From positions 1-64,000 of the forward strand of contig JBJXEY010000322.1 in assembly GCA_046153355.1 (NCBI GenBank): DNA of 64,000 bases, read 5' to 3'. The notes under the pieces are model-generated. The model saw nothing but the letters and a program-made list of their open reading frames with translations. It was not told the DNA's origin and searched no databases. The stretch comes from 2-02-FULL-62-17 sp046153355 (GTDB lineage: Bacteria > Pseudomonadota > Gammaproteobacteria > Burkholderiales > SG8-39). Shown here piece by piece: positions 16,864 through 27,982 of the stretch (its first letter is position 1; the number at the start of each line of letters is the position of its first letter). A program made the position numbers and the translations under genes.

Positions 16864-17319
16864 ATGGAAGATATCAAAACTATATTAGCCAAAGCCAAAA
16901 CACGCGCGACCGAAAAAAAACTCAGTTATGCGGGAGCATTAACGCCGTTGGAAGCCAGTGCGCTGCTGCAAGCCGACCCCAATGCCAAGTTAGTGGACGT
17001 ACGTACTCAGGCCGAGCTCGATTGGGTAGGTCATGTACCGGGCTCGATCACCATCGAATGGAATAGCTGGCCCGACGGTGAAAGAAACCAAAATTTCATC
17101 GAGCGCCTAAAGGCAGAAGCTCCGCAGGATGACTCGCCCGTATTATTTTTATGCCGTTCCGGAGCGAGATCCCACAATGCAGCGATCGCGGCGACCCAAG
17201 CCGGTTACACACTATGTTTCAACGTGCTCGAAGGTTTCGAAGGCGACAAAGACGAACAGGGTCACCGCAATAAACGAGGGGGATGGCGCTTCGCAGGATT
17301 ACCCTGGGTACAGAGCTAG
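16864..17319 (+). CDS. Rhodanese-like domain protein
   Basis: A cytosolic single-domain rhodanese of 151 aa. The active-site loop is CRSGARS, with the persulfide-forming Cys near residue 98, and the fold spans about 28-140 (ALLQADPNAKLVDVRTQAELD ... VLEGFEGDKDEQGHR). It is divergent from glnA, so both share the 286-bp control region with the NtrC-like sites. It is convergent with uppP, 6 bp apart. Substrate unknown. Confidence 0.85.
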   Translation: MEDIKTILAKAKTRATEKKLSYAGALTPLEASALLQADPNAKLVDVRTQAELDWVGHVPGSITIEWNSWPDGERNQNFIERLKAEAPQDDSPVLFLCRSGARSHNAAIAATQAGYTLCFNVLEGFEGDKDEQGHRNKRGGWRFAGLPWVQS

Positions 17320-17325
17320 TTGCGC

Positions 17326-18141
17326 TCAAGTCCAGTCGACCAGCCCCGCGTAGGCGGTGATGATGACCAGCGTGCCAAACGCGATCCTGTACCAAGCGAA
17401 CGGCGTGAAATCGTGGCTGGCGACATAGCGAATCAGCCACCGTACACAGACGAACGCCGATAGAAATGCCGCGATCGACCCCACGGCGAACATGCCCAAA
17501 TCATCGGGGCTGAGTAGTGCGCGATGTTTCCATAAATCGTAGGCACCAGCCGCCATCAACGTCGGTACCGCGAGGAAAAAAGAAAATTCGGTCGCCGCGC
17601 GGCGCGATAGCCCAAATAACATGCCGCCGATGATGGTTGCGCCGGAGCGGGAGGTGCCCGGAATCAAGGCAAAAGCCTGCGCGAAGCCCACCTTGAGCGC
17701 GTCGCGCCAATCCATTTCATCGACAGATTGAATTTGTACAGTGCGTTGGCGACGCTCGACCATGAGGATGATGATTCCGCCAACAATAAATGCCAACGCC
17801 ACCGGCACCGGCTTGAACAAATGCGATTTAATCAGGCTGCCAAAGGCCAACCCCAGGCAAGCCGCCGGTAAAAACGCGATACAAATATTGGCAAAAAAGC
17901 GCTGCGCCATACGATCATGCGACAACCCGCGAACAACGCTAATGAAACGTGCACGGTATTCCCAGACAATAGCCAACATTGCCCCAGTCTGAATGACGAC
18001 TTCGAAAACTTTGGCTTTTTCGTCGTTAAACCCAAGCAGATCACCGGCCAGAATCAGGTGGCCGGTGCTCGATATCGGGAGAAATTCGGTCAACCCTTCG
18101 ACCACGCCCATGATCAGGGCTTTGAGGAGAATAAGATCCAT
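17326..18141 (-). CDS. uppP: Undecaprenyl-diphosphatase
   Basis: Integral membrane phosphatase that regenerates undecaprenyl phosphate for peptidoglycan and O-antigen synthesis. The protein has 271 aa and about eight hydrophobic segments. Family motifs are VEGLTEFLPISSTGHLIL (residues 14-31) and PGTSRSGATI near 160. It supplies carrier lipid for the glycan system encoded downstream in this window. No Shine-Dalgarno sequence is visible, because a perfect 9-bp inverted repeat abuts the ATG. It follows thiC on the same strand. Confidence 0.96.
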   Translation of the reverse strand: MDLILLKALIMGVVEGLTEFLPISSTGHLILAGDLLGFNDEKAKVFEVVIQTGAMLAIVWEYRARFISVVRGLSHDRMAQRFFANICIAFLPAACLGLAFGSLIKSHLFKPVPVALAFIVGGIIILMVERRQRTVQIQSVDEMDWRDALKVGFAQAFALIPGTSRSGATIIGGMLFGLSRRAATEFSFFLAVPTLMAAGAYDLWKHRALLSPDDLGMFAVGSIAAFLSAFVCVRWLIRYVASHDFTPFAWYRIAFGTLVIITAYAGLVDWT

Positions 18142-18167
18142 TTCGCCGCATTTTAACTTGCGGCGAA
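18142..18167 (-). other. Hairpin directly abutting the uppP start codon
   Basis: TTCGCCGCA / TGCGGCGAA is a perfect 9-bp stem with an 8-nt A/T loop. On the minus strand it ends one base before the uppP ATG and lies about 44 nt past the thiC stop. No U-tract follows, so it may affect uppP translation or thiC mRNA ends. Confidence 0.55.
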
Positions 18168-18178
18168 CTGCATTCGCG

Positions 18179-18210
18179 AACTACATCAGAACTACATCAG
18201 AACTACATCT
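18179..18210. repeat. Three tandem 11-bp repeats at the end of thiC
   Basis: AACTACATCAG occurs at 18179-18189 and 18190-18200, with a partial third copy (AACTACATCT) at 18201-18210, immediately after the thiC stop on the minus strand. Probably slippage-derived. Confidence 0.8.
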
Positions 18211-20124
<1,914 letters not shown>

Positions 20125-20149
20125 AAGAAAAAGCTCCTTTGTCAAATTT

Positions 20150-20186
20150 CGAAGGGAGCCGTGGCTTTCGCGAACGCTTCCCTTCG
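20150..20186 (-). promoter_or_regulatory. Alternative hairpin in the thiC riboswitch expression platform
   Basis: The conserved 3' aptamer segment CGAAGGGA (minus, 20186-20179) is exactly complementary to TCCCTTCG at 20157-20150. Pairing would break the aptamer junction, so this looks like the switching helix between TPP-bound and free states. The ribosome site lies 10 nt further on. Confidence 0.55.
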
Positions 20187-20318
20187 GCGGCATTACCCGC
20201 ATCAGGTTCGGAGGGTGTTTCTCACCCCTGGACATTCACGCGTAAATAAAACCAAAAGAATAAAACTCAAACTCGAATTAGATTCCCGGACGTGAACCCA
20301 GCAGGACCCCTACGTTGC
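20171..20318 (-). promoter_or_regulatory. TPP riboswitch (THI element) of thiC
   Basis: Reading the minus strand, the core contains AGGGGT, then TGAGAAACACCC, GAACCTGATGCGGGTAAT and GCCGCCGAAGGGAA, matching the THI-box order. P1 can form AACG/CGTT, and P3 forms CTGG...TTCACG with CGTGAA...CCAG. P3 carries an AT-rich loop of about 50 nt, longer than in the E. coli thiM element. Confidence 0.92.
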
Positions 20319-20449
20319 AGAGTGAAACTTACCCCATCGCCACCTCTATGGCAAGCAAAGTGACCACGAAGCGTTTTACGCGGGCGAGTTTTAGTAGGGC
20401 GATGCTAGAATCGCATCCCCTTTTCGTGGTTCAGTCCGCAATACAAATC

Positions 20450-21121
20450 ATGGCCACAGCACTCAACATCGAGCAGGCACGCTTTAACATGGTGGAACAG
20501 CAGATCCGCACCTGGGATGTGCTGGATCAGAATATTCTTGATTTGCTCTACATCGTTCCCCGCGAAAAATTCGTTCCCTTGGCCTACCAAGCTCTTGCGT
20601 TCAGCGATTTGGAGATCCCCTTGGGAGCGGCGCCAGGCGAACGCATGTGGGCACCCAGGATGGAGGCTCGGATACTGCAAGAACTCGCGCTTGGGAAATC
20701 GGAAAACGTGTTGGAGGTGGGCACTGGCTCGGGCTATCTGTGCGCCCTGATGGCGCGTCGGGCTGGGCGCATTTATTCCGTGGAAATCAACCCGGTGCTG
20801 GCCAAGCTAGGGGAAACCAATCTATCGCAAGCGGGGATAGATAATGCCACCGTGGAAATTGGCGATGGCGCCCGTGGATGGGTTAAACACGCGCCCTACG
20901 ATGTCGTGGTGATGACCGGATCGGTGCCAACTGTTCCCGAGGACTTACTCGCCCAAGTAAAACCGGGTGGCCGTTTGTTTGCCATCGTTGGTGACGAACC
21001 GGTGATGCGCGCGTGTATTCTGACCAAGAGTTCCTCCGGATCGATCAGTCAAACCGAGCTATTCGAGACCTGCTTGACACCCCTGGTTAACGCTCAGCAA
21101 CCGACACGTTTTCGGTTTTAA
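20450..21121 (+). CDS. Protein-L-isoaspartate O-methyltransferase family protein
   Basis: SAM-dependent methyltransferase of the Pcm fold, 223 aa from ATG 20450. It has the N-terminal MVEQQIRTWDVLD, the SAM loop LEVGTGSGYLCALMARRAG near residue 85, and SVEINP as motif II. The frame opens earlier (20315), but that part lies in the thiC control region. Pcm-like genes directly upstream of rhodanese and tolC genes are common in betaproteobacteria. Whether it repairs isoaspartate or has another substrate cannot be decided. Confidence 0.87.
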   Translation: MATALNIEQARFNMVEQQIRTWDVLDQNILDLLYIVPREKFVPLAYQALAFSDLEIPLGAAPGERMWAPRMEARILQELALGKSENVLEVGTGSGYLCALMARRAGRIYSVEINPVLAKLGETNLSQAGIDNATVEIGDGARGWVKHAPYDVVVMTGSVPTVPEDLLAQVKPGGRLFAIVGDEPVMRACILTKSSSGSISQTELFETCLTPLVNAQQPTRFRF

Positions 21122-21139
21122 AAATGGCCGGGTTTAATA

Positions 21140-21469
21140 ATGACTATTAGTCAAATTCAGCCGCAGCAGTTGCGCGACTGGCTCCAGGACCCAGCACGCC
21201 CTCAACCGACCCTGCTGGACGTACGCGAACCCTGGGAGGTTCAAATCTGCAGTTTGGCTGAGTCGCTCAATATCCCGATGAACCATATCGCCGATCAATT
21301 GGCGAATTTGAACCCCGAAGCCGAGACAGTCGTGATATGCCATCATGGTGGCCGCAGTATGCAGGTGGCGCTGTTTCTGGAGCGCAGTGGGTTTGGCAAA
21401 CTCCACAATCTTTCGGGCGGTGTCGACGCATGGGCGCGTCAAATCGACCCGGCAATGTCGGTCTACTAA
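21140..21469 (+). CDS. Rhodanese-like sulfurtransferase
   Basis: A compact single-domain rhodanese of 109 aa, similar in size to GlpE/PspE. The active-site loop is CHHGGRS with Cys near residue 71; LLDVREPWEV and LSGGVDAWA mark the fold. It starts 18 bp after the Pcm-like gene and ends 21 bp before the TolC-family gene, suggesting one operon. Confidence 0.88.
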   Translation: MTISQIQPQQLRDWLQDPARPQPTLLDVREPWEVQICSLAESLNIPMNHIADQLANLNPEAETVVICHHGGRSMQVALFLERSGFGKLHNLSGGVDAWARQIDPAMSVY

Positions 21470-21490
21470 TCTCGAATAGAAGAGACGTTC

Positions 21491-22831
21491 ATGAGAAGCT
21501 TTGTCGTTTTGGCGCTTGCCGCGCCGCTTGGCGTTTTGCCGACATCCAATCTCCACGCCGCCGATCTGCTCCAGGTGTTTCGCGATGCCACGGCCAACGA
21601 CGCCACCTATACCTCGGCGCGCTTCGCCTTGGCTGCGGGCCGCGAGCGTTTGCCGCAGGGCCGTGCATTGACTTTGCCTACGGTCAACCTAACTGGAACA
21701 TCGCTTGCCAGCGGCAACAGGGTTTTGCAGCGAAACCCTACCAGCAACATCCCCGTGAATCGCAATTTCAGCAGCAATGTGTACACGATCACGATGACGC
21801 AGCCCCTTTATCGACCGCAAAATACACTGCAATTCGAGCAGGCGGAATTTCAGGTTGCACAGGCGGAGGCGCAATTTTCGCAGGCCTTCCAGGATCTGGT
21901 GGTACGCGTGTCGCAGGCTTATTTCGATGTCCTCAACGCGGATAACAGTCTCGCGTTTGTCCGAGCGCAAAAAGCCGCCATCACCGAACAACTGGCGCAG
22001 GCAAGGCGTAACTTTGAAGTGGGCACCACCACCATCACGGATACCAACGAAGCGCAGGCGAGATTCGATCTTTCGGTGTCGCAGGAAATCGCCGCTCTGA
22101 ACGAGCTCGAGTTGAGAAAACAGTCGCTGCAGCAAATCGTAGGCAAGCTCCCCGAAGGATTAACACCACTACGTTCAAGTTTTAAGATGGCGCCGCCAGC
22201 GCCCTCTAAAATGGACGATTGGGTCGAGGCTGCGCAGAAAAATGCGTACACCGTGCGAATCCAGGAGGCAGCAACCGAAATTGCGGCGCGAGAGGTAGAA
22301 CGGGCGCGTGCTGGCCACAAACCGACTCTCGATCTGATTGCCACGGTCGCCAACAGCGCGGTGAGCAGCAGCGTAACCAATGGCATCGGTGCCGATACAC
22401 GCACCGGCACGCTTGGCGTGCAATTGGCGTTTCCCATATTCGCCGGTTTTTCGGTGGATTCGCGAATTCGCGAAGCATTGGCCAACCTGGATCGTTCGCG
22501 CTCGGATTTGGAGAGCAACCGGCGTCAGGCCGCAACGCTGGCGCGCCAGTCTTACGTAGGTGTAACCAATGGCATGGCGCAGGTGCGGGCGCTTGAACAG
22601 GCGGTCACTTCATCCGAGACCGCGCTTGCATCGAACAAGCTGGGATACGAAGTAGGCGTGCGCATCAATATCGATGTGCTCAATTCGCAGCAGCAGTTAT
22701 TTTCCACCAAGCGCGATCTGGCACGCGCGCGTTACGACACCATCATGAATGGCCTGCGACTGAAAGCCGCGGCCGGATCGCTGAGTGAGGAAGATGTCGA
22801 GGCGGTCAATCGCCTGCTTGGTGAGGACTAG
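21491..22831 (+). CDS. TolC-family outer membrane efflux protein
   Basis: Outer-membrane channel subunit for tripartite efflux or type I secretion, 446 aa. It has a signal peptide (1-23, ending near LHA-AD), then two repeats of long alpha-helical, Gln/Ala/Arg-rich segments typical of the OEP family, with YFDVLNADNSL near residue 140 and the corresponding repeat near 350-420. No partner ABC or MFP gene is adjacent. Its 3' end overlaps waaA on the other strand by 26 bp. Confidence 0.9.
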   Translation: MRSFVVLALAAPLGVLPTSNLHAADLLQVFRDATANDATYTSARFALAAGRERLPQGRALTLPTVNLTGTSLASGNRVLQRNPTSNIPVNRNFSSNVYTITMTQPLYRPQNTLQFEQAEFQVAQAEAQFSQAFQDLVVRVSQAYFDVLNADNSLAFVRAQKAAITEQLAQARRNFEVGTTTITDTNEAQARFDLSVSQEIAALNELELRKQSLQQIVGKLPEGLTPLRSSFKMAPPAPSKMDDWVEAAQKNAYTVRIQEAATEIAAREVERARAGHKPTLDLIATVANSAVSSSVTNGIGADTRTGTLGVQLAFPIFAGFSVDSRIREALANLDRSRSDLESNRRQAATLARQSYVGVTNGMAQVRALEQAVTSSETALASNKLGYEVGVRINIDVLNSQQQLFSTKRDLARARYDTIMNGLRLKAAAGSLSEEDVEAVNRLLGED

Positions 22832-24089
22832 TTTCGAGCAAATTCACCACGATATTGAGCATTTTCTCCGCCGCGCCTCGGTGAAGCGCGGCAAAATCTC
22901 GAGCTGCTTTGCCCATACGCGCACGCATTTTTGAATCTCCAAACAATATTTTCGCTTGAGTAACCACTTCTTCGGCGTTTTTTACGCGCAATGCCGCACC
23001 CGCCTCAATCGCCAAGCGCGCGGCCTCCTCGAAATTTCGCGTGTAGGGTCCGATTAAGACCGGAACCCCTGCGGCGCAAGCCTCAATCAGATTGTGTCCA
23101 CCGTAATCCAACAAGCTGCCGCCAATGAAGGCAACATCCGCAGCGCGATAGTAGGCACCCATTTCCCCGACGCTATCGCCCAGAAAATAATTGCACTCCG
23201 CGCCAATTGGCGCGACCGTGCTGCGTCGCTCGAACCGCAATCCGCGCCTCGCCATGGTTTGCGCGACAGCATCGAAACGATCCGGGTGGCGCGGCACAAT
23301 TACGGTGAGCGCGTTGCCAAGCTCACAATTGGCCAGGGCATCGAGCAACAGATCCTCTTCGCCATCGCGGGTATTGCTTGCAATCAGCACTGGCCTCGCG
23401 CCATAGCGCGCTCGAAAATCGGCACTCAATCGCTCCGCCTGGGAATTCTCCACCACATCAAATTTAAGGTTGCCGACAACCAATGGATCGCGGGCACCCA
23501 ATTGAGACAGTCTCGCGGCGTCTGCCGTAGTTTGCGCGGCAATCGCATCAAACGCACCGAATGCGCGCCGCGCCAATGGCGTGATTTTCTTATATCCGAG
23601 ATACGACTTTTCCGATAAGCGGGCATTCGCCAGGAACAACGCAACGTTATTTTTGGCGCATGCCTCGATCAGGTTGAACCATATTTCCGTCTCTATAAAT
23701 ATTCCAATAGCTGGATTAAAAGTGTTCAAGAATCGGCGTACAGCAAAGGAGTAGTCATAGGGAAGCCAAACAATTGTTACACGACCGCCAAACAGCCGGA
23801 TGGCCGCTTCGCGACCCGTCGCGGTCATTTGGGTGAGGATAATTCTGTCCTGCGGATAGTGATCAAGCAGTCTTTCTATCAATGGACTCGCGGCGTTGAC
23901 TTCGCCAAGCGATACTGCGTGCAACCATAGTGTCCGGCCGGTCTTGGGTGGCGCCGCGTCATAAATACCAAATCGCTCGCGCCATGCGTGTCGGTAGAGG
24001 GGCTCGCGCAAGCCTCGCCACCACAGCTTGACCATCACCACAGGAAGCGCAATCCATAGCACCAGGTTGTAGCCAATACGCCACATCAC
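22806..24089 (-). CDS. waaA: 3-deoxy-D-manno-octulosonic acid (Kdo) transferase
   Basis: GT30 enzyme that adds Kdo from CMP-Kdo to lipid IVA at the inner membrane. The protein has 427 aa. An N-terminal membrane anchor (residues 3-24) is followed by the WLHAVSLGEVNAASPLI motif with the catalytic Glu, RLSEKSYLGY, and the GGSLLDYGGHNLIEACAAGVP signature near 300. Its ATG overlaps the waaC stop by 4 bp (ATGA), so the two are translationally coupled. Confidence 0.96.
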   Translation of the reverse strand: MMWRIGYNLVLWIALPVVMVKLWWRGLREPLYRHAWRERFGIYDAAPPKTGRTLWLHAVSLGEVNAASPLIERLLDHYPQDRIILTQMTATGREAAIRLFGGRVTIVWLPYDYSFAVRRFLNTFNPAIGIFIETEIWFNLIEACAKNNVALFLANARLSEKSYLGYKKITPLARRAFGAFDAIAAQTTADAARLSQLGARDPLVVGNLKFDVVENSQAERLSADFRARYGARPVLIASNTRDGEEDLLLDALANCELGNALTVIVPRHPDRFDAVAQTMARRGLRFERRSTVAPIGAECNYFLGDSVGEMGAYYRAADVAFIGGSLLDYGGHNLIEACAAGVPVLIGPYTRNFEEAARLAIEAGAALRVKNAEEVVTQAKILFGDSKMRARMGKAARDFAALHRGAAEKMLNIVVNLLETSPHQAGD

Positions 24090-25036
24090 AACGCACCATG
24101 TTCACGCAGCGCATCGAACACCTCGGCGGGTTTGGGCACTTGATTGACCCCGCCTAAATTTCGCGCCCGGGATGCACCGAATACCCCCGTCAATCGTGGG
24201 TCAGTAGCGCAATAGATGGCGGCGACAGGTTTATTCAACGCGGCGGCGAGGTGTGTGAGGCCGGTATCCAGGCCGGCTATGCCGCTACTATTGGCAAGCA
24301 TCGTGGCCGCCGCCTCGACACTCATCGCGTCGGGGACAATCGCCATATGCAATGCCGACGCAATGCGTTCGCTTCGTTGTCGCTCGGAATCGTTGCCCCA
24401 TGGCAAGACCACCCGCCGCCCCGCCGCCTCGATCATGCCGCCAAGCTGTATCCAGTTGGACTCATTCCATTGTTTGTCGGCGCGGCTAGTCGAATGCAAA
24501 AAAACGATATAGGGATCGGCTTTGGCATCGTCGACCCTTGCGTTCAAACCATAGTCGACCAGCCCCTCGATACGATAACCCAAGGCATGGGCGACGAGAT
24601 CGCGGTTTCTTTGCACTGCATGTTGGGCTCGCGCCACATGATGCCGTACGTCGTAGAAGCGCGCGGCAATTCGCTCTCGGGCACTGGTCGCATCGAATCC
24701 GTGCCGCCTTCCACGGGCGACCGAAGCCAGCACCGCGCTCTTTACCAAGCCTTGGGTATCAATGATTTCGTCGTATTGCTCGGATTTGAATAAGCGATGC
24801 AAGACGCCCACTTCGGCCCAGGTCTCCCTCTTTAACGGGCGACCGCGCCAGCGGCGCACCGCGACCGGGATAGCGCGCCGTATCGCTGGGTGCAACTTGG
24901 CCAGGGACTCATAGGCCTCTTCGACAACCCAATCAATCGAGGCGTTAGGCAAATTGCGTCGAATGTCACTAATTGCCGGAAAGTTATGCACGATATCGCC
25001 GAGCGAGGAGGTCTTGACGATCAGTATTTTTCTCAT
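24086..25036 (-). CDS. waaC: Lipopolysaccharide heptosyltransferase I
   Basis: GT9 enzyme adding the first L-glycero-D-manno-heptose to Kdo. The protein has 316 aa from ATG 25036 (MRKILIVKTSSLGD); the frame extends to 25096 but the family start is clear. It has TQGLVKSA near residue 97, FLHSTSRADKQW near 190 and GLDTGLTHLAAAL near 257. It is upstream of and overlaps waaA. Activity needs ADP-heptose from genes not seen here. Confidence 0.94.
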   Translation of the reverse strand: MRKILIVKTSSLGDIVHNFPAISDIRRNLPNASIDWVVEEAYESLAKLHPAIRRAIPVAVRRWRGRPLKRETWAEVGVLHRLFKSEQYDEIIDTQGLVKSAVLASVARGRRHGFDATSARERIAARFYDVRHHVARAQHAVQRNRDLVAHALGYRIEGLVDYGLNARVDDAKADPYIVFLHSTSRADKQWNESNWIQLGGMIEAAGRRVVLPWGNDSERQRSERIASALHMAIVPDAMSVEAAATMLANSSGIAGLDTGLTHLAAALNKPVAAIYCATDPRLTGVFGASRARNLGGVNQVPKPAEVFDALREHGAL

Positions 25037-25179
25037 TGCTGAATTCTCGCGCCCCCGGGCAAGGTTAAAATTGCGTGCTCTCCGCGCAGAGGACACTCCG
25101 ACGCGGTTTCAACCGAGGTATGCCCAGGCTCACATCAGGCTCGGACCTTGCCAATAACGCTTTGATTATAAGCCGCACC

Positions 25180-25935
25180 ATGCCGCTTTCAGTGGTGATC
25201 ATCACGCGCGACGCGGGCACCCAGCTCGAGGCATGCCTATCCAGTGTGGCATTTGCCGAGGAACGTTTGGTGGTCGATTCGGGCAGCAGCGATAACACAC
25301 TAGAGATCGCAAGGCAGTACGGCGCCCGTATCATCGAAAAACAGTGGCTGGGGTTTGGTCCGCAAAAGCAATTCGCCGTCGATTCGGCCACCCACGATTG
25401 GGTGTTGTGTTTGGATGCGGACGAACGGGTGAGCGAATCGCTCAAGGCAGCGATACTGGAGGAATTGTCCGCCCCACGCGCCAAGGCTTATCAGATGGCG
25501 CGCTGCAATCGGTTTCTTGGCCGCTGGTTACGCCATGGTGAAGGATATCCAGATTGGAGCCTGCGCTTATTTCATCGCGGCCATGCGCACTGGAGCAATG
25601 CTTCGGTGCACGAAACCGTGGTCTCGGCGGCCTCACCGCTAAAATTACACGGCGATTTACTGCACGACTCGGCCGAATCTCTGCAGAAATATCTGGATAA
25701 ACAAAACCGCTACACCACTCTACAGGCAGAGGAAATGTTTGCCGCGGGCAAGGTCGCGGGAATTTCCCATTTACTAATTTCGCCATTGCTGCGATTTCTC
25801 AAGTTTTATGTATTCCGCCTAGGGTTTTTGGATGGGATGGCGGGCTTGATCCACATTTATTTTGGCTGCATGAATAGTTTCAATAAATACGCGAAATTGA
25901 TCGCTTTGAACGCTGTTAAACGGAGTAATTCATGA
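25180..25935 (+). CDS. WaaE/KdtX-like family 2 glycosyltransferase
   Basis: GT2 transferase of the LPS core, 251 aa from ATG 25180. It has PLSVVIITRDA at the start, LVVDSGSSDNT, the nucleotide-sugar Asp motif LDADERVSE near residue 85, and RWLRHGEGYPDWSLRLFHR, all typical of WaaE/KdtX, which adds glucose to the inner core. It is divergent from waaC and overlaps rfbB by 4 bp (ATGA). Confidence 0.9.
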   Translation: MPLSVVIITRDAGTQLEACLSSVAFAEERLVVDSGSSDNTLEIARQYGARIIEKQWLGFGPQKQFAVDSATHDWVLCLDADERVSESLKAAILEELSAPRAKAYQMARCNRFLGRWLRHGEGYPDWSLRLFHRGHAHWSNASVHETVVSAASPLKLHGDLLHDSAESLQKYLDKQNRYTTLQAEEMFAAGKVAGISHLLISPLLRFLKFYVFRLGFLDGMAGLIHIYFGCMNSFNKYAKLIALNAVKRSNS

Positions 25936-26993
25936 GTTTGCTGGTGACTGGTGGTGCCGGATTTATTGGTTCGAATTTCGTGCTGGAATGGCTCTCGCAG
26001 CGAAACGAGCCCGTTGTCACGCTGGATAAACTTACCTATGCGGGGAATCTAGCCAACCTTGCCACACTGCAAAACGACCCCCGGCATACCTTTGTTCGCG
26101 GAGATATCTGTGATCGCGGGCTAATTGAGCAATTGCTTAACTCGCATCAGGTCAGTGCCATCGTGCACTTCGCGGCGGAAAGCCACGTGGATCGCTCCAT
26201 CCACGGCCCGGCGGAGTTTGTGCAAACCAATTTTGTCGGCACCTTCAGCCTTCTCGAAGAAGCACGTACTTATTGGGGGAAACTCGACTCTGAGCAAAAG
26301 CAACGGTTTCGTTTCCTGCACGTTTCCACCGACGAGGTGTATGGCTCATTGAGCGCCACCGATGCGGCGTTCACCGAATCCACACCTTACGCGCCCAACA
26401 GCCCCTACTCTGCCTCCAAGGCGGGCTCAGACCACATGGTGCGCGCCTATTTCCATACCTTTGGCCTGCCGGTATTGACCAGCAATTGTTCCAACAACTA
26501 CGGCCCGATGCACTTTCCGGAAAAGCTAATACCCCTGGTGATGCTCAACGCCCTCGAAGGCAAACCCCTGCCCGTGTACGGTGATGGCAGCAATGTTCGC
26601 GATTGGCTTCATGTGTCAGATCATTGCGAGGCGCTCCGCTTGATCCTTGAGCAGGGCGCTCCTGGCGAAACCTACAATGTCGGTGGCTCGTCGGAACTGA
26701 GCAATATTTTCGTGGTGAATTCAATATGCGAGATCCTGGATAAACTTCGTCCGCGCAACGCAGGGCGATACGTAGAATTGATTCGCTTCGTCACTGATCG
26801 GCCGGGGCATGATCGGCGTTACGCTATTGATGCCGGCAAAATTCGGCGAGAATTGAATTGGTCCCCCAGACATGAGTTCGACACCGGTCTTGAACGTACG
26901 ATCAATTGGTATCTCGAAAACATGGCCTGGGTGGAGAATATCCGCTCCGGGGACTATCAAAAATGGATAGAGAAAAATTACCAGGTGCGGTGA
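25932..26993 (+). CDS. rfbB: dTDP-glucose 4,6-dehydratase
   Basis: Second step of dTDP-L-rhamnose synthesis. Extended SDR of 353 aa with the NAD motif TGGAGFIGSNF (residues 6-16), catalytic STDEVYG near 134 and YSASK near 160. It is the first gene of a B-A-C set; rfbD is missing from this group. The start overlaps the WaaE-like gene. The 112 bp to rfbA hold no supported gene. Confidence 0.97.
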   Translation: MSLLVTGGAGFIGSNFVLEWLSQRNEPVVTLDKLTYAGNLANLATLQNDPRHTFVRGDICDRGLIEQLLNSHQVSAIVHFAAESHVDRSIHGPAEFVQTNFVGTFSLLEEARTYWGKLDSEQKQRFRFLHVSTDEVYGSLSATDAAFTESTPYAPNSPYSASKAGSDHMVRAYFHTFGLPVLTSNCSNNYGPMHFPEKLIPLVMLNALEGKPLPVYGDGSNVRDWLHVSDHCEALRLILEQGAPGETYNVGGSSELSNIFVVNSICEILDKLRPRNAGRYVELIRFVTDRPGHDRRYAIDAGKIRRELNWSPRHEFDTGLERTINWYLENMAWVENIRSGDYQKWIEKNYQVR

Positions 26994-27105
26994 TCGAATT
27001 GCGTTGCTGGCAAATTGACACTATCGACCCTACCGAAACCTTAGACGCGGCAATTCGGCCCGCCATTTATCACCCTCAACCATAGTCCATCAAGAAACAG
27101 ACATC

Positions 27106-27981
27106 ATGCGTAAAGGAATCATTCTTGCGGGCGGCTCGGGAACGCGCCTGTACCCCATCACCCAAGCGGTATCCAAGCAACTGCTGCCGGTCTACGACAA
27201 ACCCATGATTTATTACCCGTTGAGCACTCTGATGCTCGCGGGAATTCGGGAAATTCTTGTCATCTCGACGCCGCAAGACACGCCGCGGTTCGAGTCTCTG
27301 TTAGGCAACGGAAAACGCTGGGGCCTGGAGATTCAATACGCCGTACAGCCCTCACCCGACGGCTTGGCGCAGGCCATGATTATTGGCGAACGATTTTTGA
27401 ATTCGCATCCCAGCGCCCTGGTATTGGGTGACAACATTTTTTACGGCCACGATTTGCAAAAAGATCTTGCGGCGGCAGACGCGCGTCTGAGGGGTGCGAC
27501 TGTGTTCGCCTATCCGGTGAGCGACCCGGAGCGCTATGGCGTGGTGGAGTTCGATGCCTCGGGACAGGCGATCAGCTTGGAGGAAAAGCCACGTGCACCC
27601 AAATCGCGCTATGCGGTAACCGGTTTGTATTTTTATGACCAGGAAGCCCCGTCAATAGCCAAAACGCTGAAACCCTCCGCTCGCGGCGAATTGGAGATCA
27701 CCGATCTCAATAGCAAATATCTATCGAATCGCAACTTAAGTGTCACAACCCTCGGACGTGGACATGCGTGGCTTGACACCGGTACCCAGGACTCATTGCT
27801 CGAAGCAAGCAGCTTCATCCAAACCATGGAACGCCGCCAGGGGCTCAAAATTTGTTGTCCTGAGGAAATCGCCTGGCGCATGGGATTTATCGGTGCGGAA
27901 CAACTGCAGGCACTAGCCGAACCGCTTAAAAATAGTGGCTATGGTGCCTACCTACGATCACTACTCACTGAGGGGAATTAA
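27106..27981 (+). CDS. rfbA: Glucose-1-phosphate thymidylyltransferase
   Basis: Forms dTDP-glucose from dTTP and glucose-1-phosphate. The protein has 291 aa with GGSGTRLYPITQAVSKQLLP at the N-terminus, VLGDNIFYG with the metal Asp near residue 110, and EEKP...YAVTGLYFYD. It is the short (RmlA) type. It is followed after one base by rfbC. Confidence 0.98.
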   Translation: MRKGIILAGGSGTRLYPITQAVSKQLLPVYDKPMIYYPLSTLMLAGIREILVISTPQDTPRFESLLGNGKRWGLEIQYAVQPSPDGLAQAMIIGERFLNSHPSALVLGDNIFYGHDLQKDLAAADARLRGATVFAYPVSDPERYGVVEFDASGQAISLEEKPRAPKSRYAVTGLYFYDQEAPSIAKTLKPSARGELEITDLNSKYLSNRNLSVTTLGRGHAWLDTGTQDSLLEASSFIQTMERRQGLKICCPEEIAWRMGFIGAEQLQALAEPLKNSGYGAYLRSLLTEGN

Positions 27982-27982
27982 C

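Noticed and set aside
20125..20235. N-terminal extension of ThiC
   Set aside because: The extra 37 codons are riboswitch and expression-platform sequence; the ATG at 20124 has a ribosome site and fits the family.
26963..27085. 40-codon frame between rfbB and rfbA
   Set aside because: Begins inside rfbB, no signal, no similarity to RfbD or other rhamnose genes.
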